Shown here piece after piece: positions 28,649-35,968 of a DNA stretch of 64,000 bases. Position 1 is the stretch's first letter; every line of letters begins with the position of its first letter. The stretch spans positions 331,988-395,987 of the forward strand of contig NZ_BMNK01000002.1 in assembly GCF_014646515.1 (NCBI RefSeq). Reading direction: 5' to 3'. A program made the translations under genes and the position numbers. Under the pieces are notes generated by a model. The model was not told the DNA's origin and made no database searches. It was given only the letters and a program-made list of their open reading frames with translations. This DNA is from Nonomuraea glycinis. Lineage in GTDB: Bacteria > Actinomycetota > Actinomycetes > Streptosporangiales > Streptosporangiaceae.

Positions 28649-28675
28649 GGCCTCGCTGCGTTCGGGCTGTCTTTC
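28649..28675 (+). repeat. Dispersed intergenic repeat, copy 2
   Basis: GGCCTCGCTGCGTTCGGGCT followed by GTCTTTC matches 18375-18402 with two substitutions. It is followed by GAAGGCGCGCCTGACGGCGC, a short inverted repeat. The rest of the gap 28592-28860 holds no convincing gene; a GGAGGAAATCG ribosome site for the NUDIX gene ends it. Confidence 0.55.
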
Positions 28676-28860
28676 CGAAGGCGCGCCTGACGGCGCGCGG
28701 GCTGACGCCCTTCCCGACCACTTATGGATCCAGGCGATGGTTGACCACCACGCGGACGGCGGCCAGGCCCGGCAAGGGGAGTTCGGCCACAACCACTCCT
28801 CACCTCGTACATACGTGTTTGCGGATTGAGGATAGCGACCAGCCAAGCTGGAGGAAATCG

Positions 28861-29298
28861 ATGGACCACCCCGCCCGGCACTCTGTCAGCGTGGCAGGCG
28901 TGATCATCGACGACCAGGGTCGCGCGCTCCTGACCCAGCGCAGGGACAACGGCCACTGGGAAGCACCTGGCGGCATCCTGGAGCTGGACGAGGACATCAC
29001 CACCGGCCTGCTCCGCGAGGTTCGTGAAGAGGCCGGTTTGGAGGTCGAGCCCATGGCCCTGACCGGCGTGTACAAAAATATGCAGCGCGGCATCGTCGCC
29101 CTGGTTTTCCGCTGCAGGATGACCGGCGGCGAACTCATCGAGACGGACGAGACCCGAGCCTTCCGGTGGGTGACCGCCGACGAGGTCGAAGAGCTCTCCA
29201 TCCAGGTGTTCGGCGTCCGCGTACTCGACGCGATGCGCAACGCCGGCGTCCCGGCGATACGTCACCACGACGGCGTCCACCTGCTCGAAGCTGAGTAG
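28861..29298 (+). CDS. NUDIX hydrolase
   Basis: A 145-residue protein with the complete Nudix box: G(x5)E(x7)REVREEAGLE (GGILELDEDITTGLLREVRE and onward, about residues 38-60), preceded by GVIIDDQGRALLTQRRDNGHW. It should hydrolyse a nucleoside diphosphate linked to another group using Mg2+; the substrate is undetermined. The C-terminus (ETDETRAFRWVTADEVEELS) is typical for ADP-ribose or mutator-type members. A strong GGAGGAAATCG precedes the ATG. It is monocistronic. Confidence 0.9.
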   Translation: MDHPARHSVSVAGVIIDDQGRALLTQRRDNGHWEAPGGILELDEDITTGLLREVREEAGLEVEPMALTGVYKNMQRGIVALVFRCRMTGGELIETDETRAFRWVTADEVEELSIQVFGVRVLDAMRNAGVPAIRHHDGVHLLEAE

Positions 29299-29318
29299 AG
29301 CAGCGCCGGACATCCGGG

Positions 29319-29384
29319 TGGAACTACCTGGAGCCGGTGGCCCGCCGCTTGATGGCGGACGTGCGCAAGCGCGGCGCGACCTGA
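29319..29384 (+). pseudogene. Short C-terminal relic, possibly of a NUDIX gene
   Basis: An open frame of 21 codons reads WNYLEPVARRLMADVRKRG and ends at a TGA (29382-29384). It resembles the C-terminus of the next intact NUDIX gene, which ends VDYLEPIVRRYERAYPSA. It may be the last piece of a deleted paralogue. The match is short and could be coincidence. Confidence 0.25.
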
Positions 29385-29416
29385 ACGGATCCCGTTCTGC
29401 CCCTGGACAGAGCTGT

Positions 29417-29453
29417 GCCCCGGCTGCGTGCGAAGCAGAGGCATAACCGGGGC
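29417..29453 (+). terminator. Possible terminator hairpin
   Basis: GCCCCGG (29417-29423) pairs with CCGGGGC (29447-29453) around a 23-nt loop that can fold further. It lies between the two NUDIX genes. The long loop makes this tentative. Confidence 0.35.
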
Positions 29454-29549
29454 TTATGGCTTGACCGTTCCACCCGGCCCGACTCCTGACCCTGTCCCGC
29501 ACACGTTGACCGTCAGCTGAAGTGCCGACCGCAAGCGAGCAGGTCTCTG

Positions 29550-30323
29550 ATGCGTCAGCATGAAGGAGTGACCGAGCCACTACTGCGTGCGTCCAGCGTC
29601 AAGCTCCTGGACGTGCACCGGCTTCGCCTGGTCGAAGCCGCTGCGCCCTGTTTGTCGCCTGACGATCGGGTGGCCATGGATCGTGCTTGGGAGAAGGCGG
29701 TGCGGGCCAACCCGAGCCTGTTCGACGGGCCGGTGGCGGCGTGCACGCGGCTGGAGCAGGAGGGGCCGGACGGCCTGGTCCTCGCGTGGGCGAGGACGAC
29801 CTACCGGCAGTACGCCCTGCGCAAGGTCCCGAGCGCCACCACCTGGCTGCCGTCCCTCTACGTCTCCGTCCTGCAGCCGACCGATGACGGGCGCCTGCTG
29901 GTAGGGCGGATGTCACCGTCGACGGCGTCCCCCGGTCGCTGGCAGTTGCCGGGCGGCTGCGTCGAGCCGCCGGCCGGCGACGAGCCGCTCGACGTGGCGG
30001 CGTTGCACCGGCATGCCGCTCGGGAACTGGTCGAGGAGACCGGCCTCGACACCCCGCCCGGCGACCTGACCCCGTGGCTGGTCGCCCGCGGGACCAAGGG
30101 CAGCATCGGTGTCGTGTTCCGCGCCCCGAGCCGGCCGGCGTCGCTGCTGCTCGACCGGTTCGCGGCCCTGGTGGCCGAGGAGACGGCACTGGGTCGTGAC
30201 CCGGAGCTGGATCGCATCGCCTTCGTTCGCTCCCCGGCCGAGCTGCCGGGCCTCGGCGGTGACCGGGTGGACTACCTGGAGCCGATCGTCCGCCGGTACG
30301 AGCGGGCGTACCCCAGCGCCTGA
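29550..30323 (+). CDS. NUDIX hydrolase with N-terminal extension
   Basis: A 257-residue protein. A 100-residue helical N-terminal part (SVKLLDVHRLRLVEAAAPCL; DRAWEKAVRANPSLFDGPV) precedes the Nudix domain, with box residues in GGCVEPP...LHRHAARELVEETGLD (about 138-170). It differs from the small NUDIX gene upstream. The extension resembles that of actinobacterial NUDIX proteins of unknown substrate. The ATG at 29550 and a GTG at 29568 are both possible starts; AAGGA lies directly before the latter. It converges with the response regulator. Confidence 0.85.
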   Translation: MRQHEGVTEPLLRASSVKLLDVHRLRLVEAAAPCLSPDDRVAMDRAWEKAVRANPSLFDGPVAACTRLEQEGPDGLVLAWARTTYRQYALRKVPSATTWLPSLYVSVLQPTDDGRLLVGRMSPSTASPGRWQLPGGCVEPPAGDEPLDVAALHRHAARELVEETGLDTPPGDLTPWLVARGTKGSIGVVFRAPSRPASLLLDRFAALVAEETALGRDPELDRIAFVRSPAELPGLGGDRVDYLEPIVRRYERAYPSA

Positions 30324-30336
30324 CCCTGACGTCAGG

Positions 30337-31017
30337 TCACTCCATGCTGGACACCAGGCCCACCCGGAAGGCCAGGATGACCGCCTGCACCCGGTCGCGT
30401 AGGTCGAGTTTCATCAGGATGCGGGACACGTAGGTCTTCACGGTCTCGATGGTGATGAACAACTCCGCGGCGATCTCCGCGTTCGTCCGGCCGGCGGCGA
30501 TCTGTTCGAGCACCTCGAGCTCGCGAGCGGTCAACGCGCGTACGACCTCCTCCCTGGCCTGCAGGGTGGTGGGGCGGAGGTGTTCGGCGTGGCGGCCGAT
30601 GAGGGTGCGGGTGACGGCCGGGGCGAGGAGGGAATCGCCGCGGGCGATGGTCCTGACGCCCTTGATCAGCTCCGCCGGAGCCGCGTCCTTCAGGAGGAAG
30701 CCGCTGGCTCCCGCCTTGAGCGCTTCGTAGACGTACACGTCGACGTTGAAGGTGGTGACGACCAGGATCTTCGCCGGGGTGGCGAGGCCGGGGCCGGCCA
30801 GCTGCCTGGTGGCCTCGATGCCGTCGATGATGGGCATCCGGATGTCCATCACGATGACGTCCGGGCGCAGCCGCCGGGCGGCTTCGATCGCCGCGCGGCC
30901 GTCCGCGGCCTCCCCGATGACCTCCATGTCGGGCTGGGAGGAGAAGATGGTGGTGTATCCGGCCCGTACCAGCTCCTGGTCCTCGCAGATGAGCAGCCGG
31001 ATCGGTGCGTCTGTCAT
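30337..31017 (-). CDS. Response regulator, NarL/FixJ family
   Basis: A 226-residue regulator with receiver residues in LLICEDQELV, phospho-acceptor Asp in VIVMDIRMPIIDG (about 57) and Lys in FLLKDAAPAELI (about 108). The LuxR helix-turn-helix is TARELEVLEQIAAGRTNAEI followed by ETVKTYVSRILMKL. Its ATG overlaps the kinase stop by four bases (31014-31017), so the operon order on this strand is CPBP protease, kinase, regulator. It likely controls its own operon; operator sites are not evident. Confidence 0.93.
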   Translation of the reverse strand: MTDAPIRLLICEDQELVRAGYTTIFSSQPDMEVIGEAADGRAAIEAARRLRPDVIVMDIRMPIIDGIEATRQLAGPGLATPAKILVVTTFNVDVYVYEALKAGASGFLLKDAAPAELIKGVRTIARGDSLLAPAVTRTLIGRHAEHLRPTTLQAREEVVRALTARELEVLEQIAAGRTNAEIAAELFITIETVKTYVSRILMKLDLRDRVQAVILAFRVGLVSSME

Positions 31018-32150
31018 GAGTCGCTCCTGAACGGGATGGTGGCGTGGACGCGGAACCCGCCTTCGGGCCGGGGCGCGGCCAGGAGGTCGCCGTCGAGCAT
31101 GCGCAGCCGTGCGCGCAGCCCGTTCAGGCCGCGTCCGCTCACCGGCAGATCGGCCGTGGCGGCGCCGTCGGTGGTCACCTCGATGTCGAGGCGATCGTCG
31201 TGGTGGTGGACCGTGACCGTGGTGGGCTGCCCCGTCGCGTGCTTGATCGCGTTCGTGAGCGCCTCCTGGACCACGCGGTACGCGGCCAGCTCAACGTCGA
31301 CGGACTGAGCTCGTCGCTCGCCGTGCTCGCCGTGCTCGGCGAGCTCGACGGGCTGGCCCGACACCCGGGCCTGCTCGACCAGGTCGCTGATCGTGCCGAG
31401 GGTGGGTGTACGGTCCGCGGTCGCGGAGTCGCCGGTCGCCTCCAGCACGTCGAGCAGGTGCCGTAACTCCGTCAGCGCCCGCCGGCCCGTGTCGCTGATG
31501 GCGGCGAGCCCGTCCCCGGCGCGGTCCGGCGCGCTCCCGACCAGGAACTGCGCCGCGTCCGCCTGGATCACCATGGCGGTCACATGATGGGTGACCACGT
31601 CATGCAGCTCGCGGGCTATCCGGGCTCGCTCGGCGGCGGTGGCCAGGCTCGCGCTGAGCCGCCGGCGCTCCGCCTCTTCCGCTCGCCACCGGCGCATCCC
31701 GGTACCGGTCATCCAGATCACCCCCAACACCAGATAGAACGCGGCGAAGTCCTGGACTCGGTTCGGTGATCCCAGATTGAGCAGGAGGACCACCAGGACG
31801 ACATAGGCCGCGGTCCACACCGCCGCGAGACCGAGCCGGAACCGTCGCTGATGGGCTCCGGCGGCGTACAGGGCCAGATAGAGGCCGATGCTGCCGAACG
31901 TCTGCGGGTAGCCGAGCGCCTGATGAGCCATGAAGGCGACGCCGATGATCGAGAGGGAGGCGGCGGGCCACCGGCTGCCGACCGCCAGGGGGACGGTCTG
32001 GGCCAGGGTCAGCGTGACGGCCAGCGCGTCCGGCGGGCGTACGGGCAGGTCGCCGATCTGTGCCGCGATGGCGTCCAGTGTCGGCACGAATGCCAGCAGG
32101 GTGAGCACCGCCGCGAATCCACTGTCTCGCCACCAGCCTGGCCGGATCAT
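31014..32150 (-). CDS. Sensor histidine kinase, NarL-type
   Basis: A 378-residue kinase with an N-terminal membrane domain of four to five spans (residues 10-150), a HisKA_3 domain with acceptor His in IARELHDVVTHHVTAM (about 182) and an ATPase domain with N box LTNAIKHATGQP and G box GRGLNGLRARLRMLDG. The HDVVTHH arrangement is typical of actinobacterial kinases that respond to antimicrobials or envelope stress, but the signal here is unknown. It lies nine bases after the CPBP gene and overlaps the regulator. Confidence 0.92.
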   Translation of the reverse strand: MIRPGWWRDSGFAAVLTLLAFVPTLDAIAAQIGDLPVRPPDALAVTLTLAQTVPLAVGSRWPAASLSIIGVAFMAHQALGYPQTFGSIGLYLALYAAGAHQRRFRLGLAAVWTAAYVVLVVLLLNLGSPNRVQDFAAFYLVLGVIWMTGTGMRRWRAEEAERRRLSASLATAAERARIARELHDVVTHHVTAMVIQADAAQFLVGSAPDRAGDGLAAISDTGRRALTELRHLLDVLEATGDSATADRTPTLGTISDLVEQARVSGQPVELAEHGEHGERRAQSVDVELAAYRVVQEALTNAIKHATGQPTTVTVHHHDDRLDIEVTTDGAATADLPVSGRGLNGLRARLRMLDGDLLAAPRPEGGFRVHATIPFRSDS

Positions 32151-32159
32151 CGGGCAAGC

Positions 32160-32996
32160 CTAGCGGCGCACCAGACCGCCGCGGCGGTGGGCGAGGACGA
32201 GCATCGGGATGGTGAGCAGCACGCTCACGATGACGGGCACGATCGACGCTTCGATCCCGAACCCGCCACCGGTCAGCAGCGCCGGGCCGGTGACCTCGGT
32301 GGTCAGCAGCCCGGGTGACGCATGGCCGGAGACCGGGATGCCGAGCAGTCCTACGGTGGTGTTCCAGGCGAAGTGCAGTCCCACCACGAACCAGATGTTG
32401 CGCCGCCAGAGGTACGCGGCCCCGAGCAGGACGCCCGCTTCGAGGGCGATGGCCAGCGAGCTCCAGGCGGTGGCCGCCGGGTTGCCCAGGTGCAGAGCGC
32501 CGAACAGCAGCGCGGTGATGGCCAGGGCCGCCCGGCTGCCCCACAGCCGTTCCAGGGCCTGCAACGCCAGGCCGCGGAACATCAGCTCCTCGGTGACCGC
32601 CGCGCCGACGGCCGTCGCCGCCACCGTGAACACGACCGGCAGTGGGTTTCCGGACGACCAGGAGAACGAGTAACCGCCGAGGATCGCGATCAGGAGCGCG
32701 GACACGAGCATGAACCCCAGCCCGACCCCGGCTCCTAACAGCGCCTCCCGCCCGGCCCCGGCTCTGGCGATCTCCGGCGTGGGCCGCCCCGCGACGAAGC
32801 GCATGACCGCCCAGTAGACGGCGATCGCGGCGGCCGCACCCACGATCATGATCACCGCGGGGCCGCTCGCGGTCAGCGCCGACACCAGGCTGACGCCGAC
32901 CAGTCCGATCAGCATCCAGGTGAGGGGGAACCTGGCGATCCTGCGCATCCGGCCGTCTGTCGGCGGGACCTGCTGGGGGGTGGGTGTGGTGCTCAT
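32160..32996 (-). CDS. CPBP-family intramembrane metalloprotease
   Basis: A 278-residue membrane protein with eight spans. Motif 1 is EELMFRGLALQALERLWG (about residues 137-155), motif 2 FGALHLGNPAATAWS with the catalytic His (about 166), and motif 3 GLHFAWNTTVGLLG (about 206-219). These are complete CPBP/Rce1-like active-site residues. As the first gene of an operon with a two-component system, it may process a membrane peptide in the same response, or provide immunity to a secreted peptide. Its start is preceded by GGAGGTCACCG on the complement. Confidence 0.9.
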   Translation of the reverse strand: MSTTPTPQQVPPTDGRMRRIARFPLTWMLIGLVGVSLVSALTASGPAVIMIVGAAAAIAVYWAVMRFVAGRPTPEIARAGAGREALLGAGVGLGFMLVSALLIAILGGYSFSWSSGNPLPVVFTVAATAVGAAVTEELMFRGLALQALERLWGSRAALAITALLFGALHLGNPAATAWSSLAIALEAGVLLGAAYLWRRNIWFVVGLHFAWNTTVGLLGIPVSGHASPGLLTTEVTGPALLTGGGFGIEASIVPVIVSVLLTIPMLVLAHRRGGLVRR

Positions 32997-33026
32997 CGGT
33001 GACCTCCGTCGGCGTTGGCCGCCCGA

Positions 33027-33300
33027 TCAGCGACCTACGGAGAACGCTATGAGCGCGACCTGTGCCGGCGAATCACCAGCGGGTAGGCGATCACGGTAGC
33101 TCTCATGGGGGATGGGAAGCGCCTCCGGCACCGGCCGCGCCTTGCCGCACTGCGAGTAGACCTCCCGTACGCGTACGACCGTGGCGAGCATGGTCGGGCT
33201 CGCCGTCGAGCACGTGGGTCTCACAGGTGCCGCAGACGCCCTCCCGGCACGAGCCGGTCACCGGCAGGCCCTCGTCCTGGAGCGCGGCGAGGCTCACCGC
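33027..33300 (-). pseudogene. Relics of a 2Fe-2S ferredoxin domain and a possible PNPOx-like tail
   Basis: In the complement, LPVTGSCREGVCGTCETHVL and DGEPDHA form the core CxxxxCxxC loop of a plant-type [2Fe-2S] domain, as at the C-terminus of VanB-like reductases. The fourth cysteine and upstream flavin domains are absent. Next, in another frame, comes VREVYSQCGKARPVPEALP, recalling the C-terminus of pyridoxamine-phosphate-oxidase-like proteins. Neither has a start. Together they look like remnants of an oxidoreductase locus. Confidence 0.6.
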
Positions 33301-33331
33301 CGCCGTGAGCGGGGGGCGGTATCCCCGTCTC

Positions 33332-33436
33332 GGGGCCCGCTCGGTCGCCGGATTCCTCGACTTCGACGCCCGTTTCGCCTTCGGCCTGCGCGTCCTGCTG
33401 GCCGGCCTGAAAGCGGAATGCTCCCCCAGGGTGTGA
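33332..33436 (+). pseudogene. C-terminal relic of a TetR-like regulator
   Basis: A 34-codon open end reads SVAGFLDFDARFAFGLRVLL followed by AGLKAECSPRV and a stop. FxFGLRVLLxGL is typical of the last helix of TetR-family repressors. No DNA-binding domain remains. Its position next to the reductase relic suggests a lost divergent regulator-oxidoreductase pair. Confidence 0.4.
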
Positions 33437-33519
33437 GGTGTCTGGATACGGTGCAGATAGCGTGAATCTATCGATCAAAGTGTGGTGTGGCCGCTCGGCG
33501 GGGCGTCAGACTGCGGGGC

Positions 33520-34113
33520 ATGGCAGAGGGCAGCGCCGGGACTCCTCCCTGGTGGAGAGTGCCCCCGCTCATGGCGTTCTTCGGCTGGCTGCTCCTGGCC
33601 GCCGCCTACTACTTCTACATCACGATTTTTCACACCATCTGGCTGTTCATCTGGCTGTTGCTCGGCTTCGGGTGGGTGTCGGCGGGCGTGTGGTCGTTCA
33701 CCGCCGTGATCTCGTACCTGTCGATCAGGGCGTACGCCCGGGCCTGCGTGACGTTGACGATCGCGGTGACCATCGGGGCGTGCTTATGGCACACCGACTG
33801 GCCCAAGGCCAGCGTACGGAGCATGATCTGGCTGCACGGCGAGGCGTTCACCGAGGTCGCCACCGCCTACGAGCGCGGCCGGCCCGTCATGGTGCCGTCG
33901 TGGATGAAGTCCCTGGCCATCGACGGCGAGGTGCAGGCCCAGGAGAACGGGCTGTACTTCCCGGTCTTCGTCGACGAGTGGCGCGCGGAGACCGGCGAAG
34001 GCTTCGCTTACATACCAGGCACACCGAGCCGCCACAAACTACTCCAAACGGCGGACGGCGACCTCGGCGTCCCTACTCACGACCTCGGCGACGGCTGGTG
34101 GTGGGTGGAGTGA
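33520..34113 (+). CDS. Membrane protein of unknown function
   Basis: A 197-residue protein. After PPWWRVPPLM it has two or three transmembrane spans rich in aromatic residues (FFGWLLLAAAYYFYITIFHT, IWLFIWLLLGFGWVSAGVWS) up to about residue 100, then a soluble region of about 90 residues ending in a Trp cluster (LGDGWWWVE). Putative recognition: none. The start ATG at 33520 is chosen because it precedes the polar MAEGSAGTPP head; an in-frame codon at 33487 is possible. It is isolated between relics and the toxin-antitoxin pair. Confidence 0.65.
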   Translation: MAEGSAGTPPWWRVPPLMAFFGWLLLAAAYYFYITIFHTIWLFIWLLLGFGWVSAGVWSFTAVISYLSIRAYARACVTLTIAVTIGACLWHTDWPKASVRSMIWLHGEAFTEVATAYERGRPVMVPSWMKSLAIDGEVQAQENGLYFPVFVDEWRAETGEGFAYIPGTPSRHKLLQTADGDLGVPTHDLGDGWWWVE

Positions 34114-34248
34114 GGCACGATCCACCGTGGCACCCATGAGCCTCCTAAAAGTCAGGTGACAGCATCTACCAAGCCCTGCCGCGGGCACAACGGATTTCCG
34201 CCCATGCTCAGCGACCCTTGGCTTCCGTTGACACCTTGACGCCGAAGC

Positions 34249-34608
34249 TCATCCCGCTCTGAGAAACTCCTCGAACGCTTCACGAGCCAGCGCGGACACA
34301 GTTTTTCCCTCTCGCTCGGCGCGGGACCTCGCGCGCTCGCGCAGTTCTTCGGGCACTCGGAAGGAGACCCGGGGTGAGTGCGTGCCCTCGCCGGTCAGCG
34401 ACGGACGCCCACCACGACTTGTCGAAACGGGAACGCGGCCCTCATCGATGGCGCGGTGAACATCAGCGATCGCGTCCGCCACGTACGCGTCGGTGATCCG
34501 ATTGCCCTTGCCGTCCAAGACCTCTTCGAAGTCGCTGTCGATCTCGGAGTTGTCGTCCAGGGCCAGTTCGATGTCTTCTGGCGGCCAGACTTCTCGATGC
34601 TCGGTCAT
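34249..34608 (-). CDS. Antitoxin with ribbon-helix-helix C-terminal domain
   Basis: A 119-residue acidic protein. The N-terminal half is strongly acidic (IELALDDNSEIDSDFEEVLD) and would wrap a basic toxin. The C-terminal half has the CopG/Arc-like motif SPRVSFRVPEELRERARSRA followed by EGKTVSALAREAFEEFL, a DNA-binding ribbon-helix-helix. The ATG overlaps the stop of the upstream toxin gene by ATGA (34605-34608). Toxin-first order with an RHH antitoxin is like BrnTA-type modules. It should bind the inverted repeat at 34850-34884. Confidence 0.75.
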   Translation of the reverse strand: MTEHREVWPPEDIELALDDNSEIDSDFEEVLDGKGNRITDAYVADAIADVHRAIDEGRVPVSTSRGGRPSLTGEGTHSPRVSFRVPEELRERARSRAEREGKTVSALAREAFEEFLRAG

Positions 34609-34856
34609 GACTTCCTTCTCCTCAGCGCGGTAGGCATCACATGGATGATCACTAGGTACTTATCCGCGAGGATGCCGATCACTTCCAGTTCGATGCCTCT
34701 GTCGTATGGGCCGATCCATACCCAGCGGTCCTCGAGATCAGGGTCGGTAGCTGGGACGATGGCCGGCGGTCCGGATCGAATCACATAAAGGGCGTGCGCC
34801 TGCCCGATGCGATGCTTGCGTGCCGACCGGTAGAAGCGCAACTTCCTCATACCCAT
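34605..34856 (-). CDS. Small basic toxin of a type II toxin-antitoxin pair
   Basis: An 83-residue basic protein: RKLRFYRSARKHRIGQAHAL, VWIGPYDRGIELEVIGILAD, and an end VIIHVMPTALRRRKS. The fold pattern (beta-rich core, basic N-terminal helix, C-terminal VMPTALR) occurs in toxins that pair with RHH proteins in actinobacteria; a ribonuclease activity is likely but inferred. M1 (34856) and M3 are both possible starts. The first start lies within the left arm of the operator. Both genes are intact. Confidence 0.7.
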   Translation of the reverse strand: MGMRKLRFYRSARKHRIGQAHALYVIRSGPPAIVPATDPDLEDRWVWIGPYDRGIELEVIGILADKYLVIIHVMPTALRRRKS

Positions 34857-34884
34857 ATTATGTCAGACACAACCCGAATGGGTA
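34850..34884. promoter_or_regulatory. Inverted repeat, probable autoregulatory operator of the toxin-antitoxin pair
   Basis: TACCCAT (34850-34856) and ATGGGTA (34878-34884) are perfect 7-bp inverted arms with a 21-bp AT-richer spacer containing CATAAT on the gene strand, a possible -10. One arm covers the toxin start codon. Spaced half-sites on the toxin promoter are expected for RHH antitoxin binding. Confidence 0.5.
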
Positions 34885-34944
34885 GGGGTATTGACGCATG
34901 CGCCCGTGAGAGGAGGCCCGGCACTGGGTAGGTCGCTGGCGGGA

Positions 34945-35061
34945 TTAGGTGACGCCCAGCTTCGCCGAGGCGCGGGCGATCCCGGTCAGCAGCAGAGGCA
35001 TCTTGTCGGAGGTCCAGTCGATGGCGTAGACGGTCGGCTTCACTTGTTGCGGGCGGCTCAT
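34945..35061 (-). pseudogene. 38-codon open frame, probably a gene relic
   Basis: The frame reads MSRPQQVKPTVYAIDWTSDK followed by MPLLLTGIARASAKLGVT. It is protein-like but very short, and its 5' end overlaps the first codons of an opposing Crp-like fragment. No ribosome site is present. It is probably the end of a lost gene; a genuine small protein cannot be excluded. Confidence 0.3.
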
Positions 35062-35185
35062 CGGGGCCGGGGAGGCGGCGATCAGCAAGGCGATGCGGGA
35101 GCTGAAGGGGGCGGGGCTGATCAGCACGAGCTACCGCAGGGTGATCGTGCTCGACGCCGACGGCTTGGGCGCCTACGGCTCGTGA
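35054..35185 (+). pseudogene. C-terminal fragment of a Crp/Fnr-family regulator
   Basis: The frame RLIGAGEAAISKAMRELKGA followed by GLISTSYRRVIVLDADGLG and a TGA at 35183-35185 is the helix-turn-helix and final strands of Crp/Fnr proteins (recognition helix AAISKAMREL). The cyclic-nucleotide-binding domain and start are absent. It is the 3' end of a deleted regulator. It faces the Pycsar-like gene 106 bp away. Confidence 0.6.
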
Positions 35186-35290
35186 CACCCGTGGGACGAC
35201 GCCCAGGGTGGTCGCTCCGAAGGCGCCCAACTCCAAGTGGTGATCGCCTCACTGGCGCTCAGCTTCAGGTGGCGATCGTTCCGATGGTGG

Positions 35291-35800
35291 TCAGCTTGCG
35301 GCGGCGCCCAGGGCGATGGCGCCGATGGTGGTTACCACCAGTAGGCAGATCCACGGAATGGACCGGGCGATCCGGCGGTGCTTGCGCGCCGCGATCTCGC
35401 TGAGCACTTGGACCGTCGCCCACGCCTCCTCAGCCTGCTGGCCCGGGTTGCCATGACCGGCGTTCCGTGTCGGCCGGTTGACGATGCTGAACCTGCTCGG
35501 CCGGTCCGTCGGCCGGAGGTCGGGGCGCAGAGCCTGGACGAGGTGGTAGCCGGAGGCCACGAAGCTGACGGCGAACCCGATGAGCAGCACCAGGCCGGCC
35601 AGGGCGACCCAGCCGCAGCCGCGCAGGATCGTGAACACCGGGCCCATCTGCGCCGCCAGCATCGACGCCCCGCCCGCCTGGACGACAATGAAAACGCCCG
35701 CCTTGGTGTCGGCGTGCTGAACGTAGCTCTGACAGACGGTCGCGGCGGTGAGCGCGCTCACCACTTCCTCGTGTCCCGCGTCTGACGCGTTCGTCTTCAT
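35291..35800 (-). CDS. Pycsar-effector-like membrane protein (PycTM/DUF5706 type)
   Basis: A 169-residue protein. The N-terminal helix carries the family signature YVQHADTKAGVFIVVQAGGA (about residues 26-45), then two transmembrane segments (GWVALAGLVLLIGFAVSFVA and, at the C-terminus, WICLLVVTTIGAIALGA) joined by a soluble helical hairpin with EEAWATVQVLSEIAARKHRR. This matches the transmembrane effector of Pycsar anti-phage systems, which damages the membrane on binding a cyclic pyrimidine nucleotide. No uridylate/cytidylate cyclase gene lies within the window, so it is an orphan or uses a remote cyclase. A GGAGAC ribosome site precedes the ATG. Housekeeping roles are also possible. Confidence 0.65.
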   Translation of the reverse strand: MKTNASDAGHEEVVSALTAATVCQSYVQHADTKAGVFIVVQAGGASMLAAQMGPVFTILRGCGWVALAGLVLLIGFAVSFVASGYHLVQALRPDLRPTDRPSRFSIVNRPTRNAGHGNPGQQAEEAWATVQVLSEIAARKHRRIARSIPWICLLVVTTIGAIALGAAAS

Positions 35801-35968
35801 GTCTCCATGAGACGTCGCCGTTCCGCTTTCAGCTGCGCCGTATTACATGATCGATGGGTGATCCTCACGTCGCCGACCAGGCCCACGCTGTCGAAGGACT
35901 TGTATCGGTAATGCATCCGGCATTCCGGACATGGGGTGAGTGTTGATGACCCCACGTGAGGAGACCGG

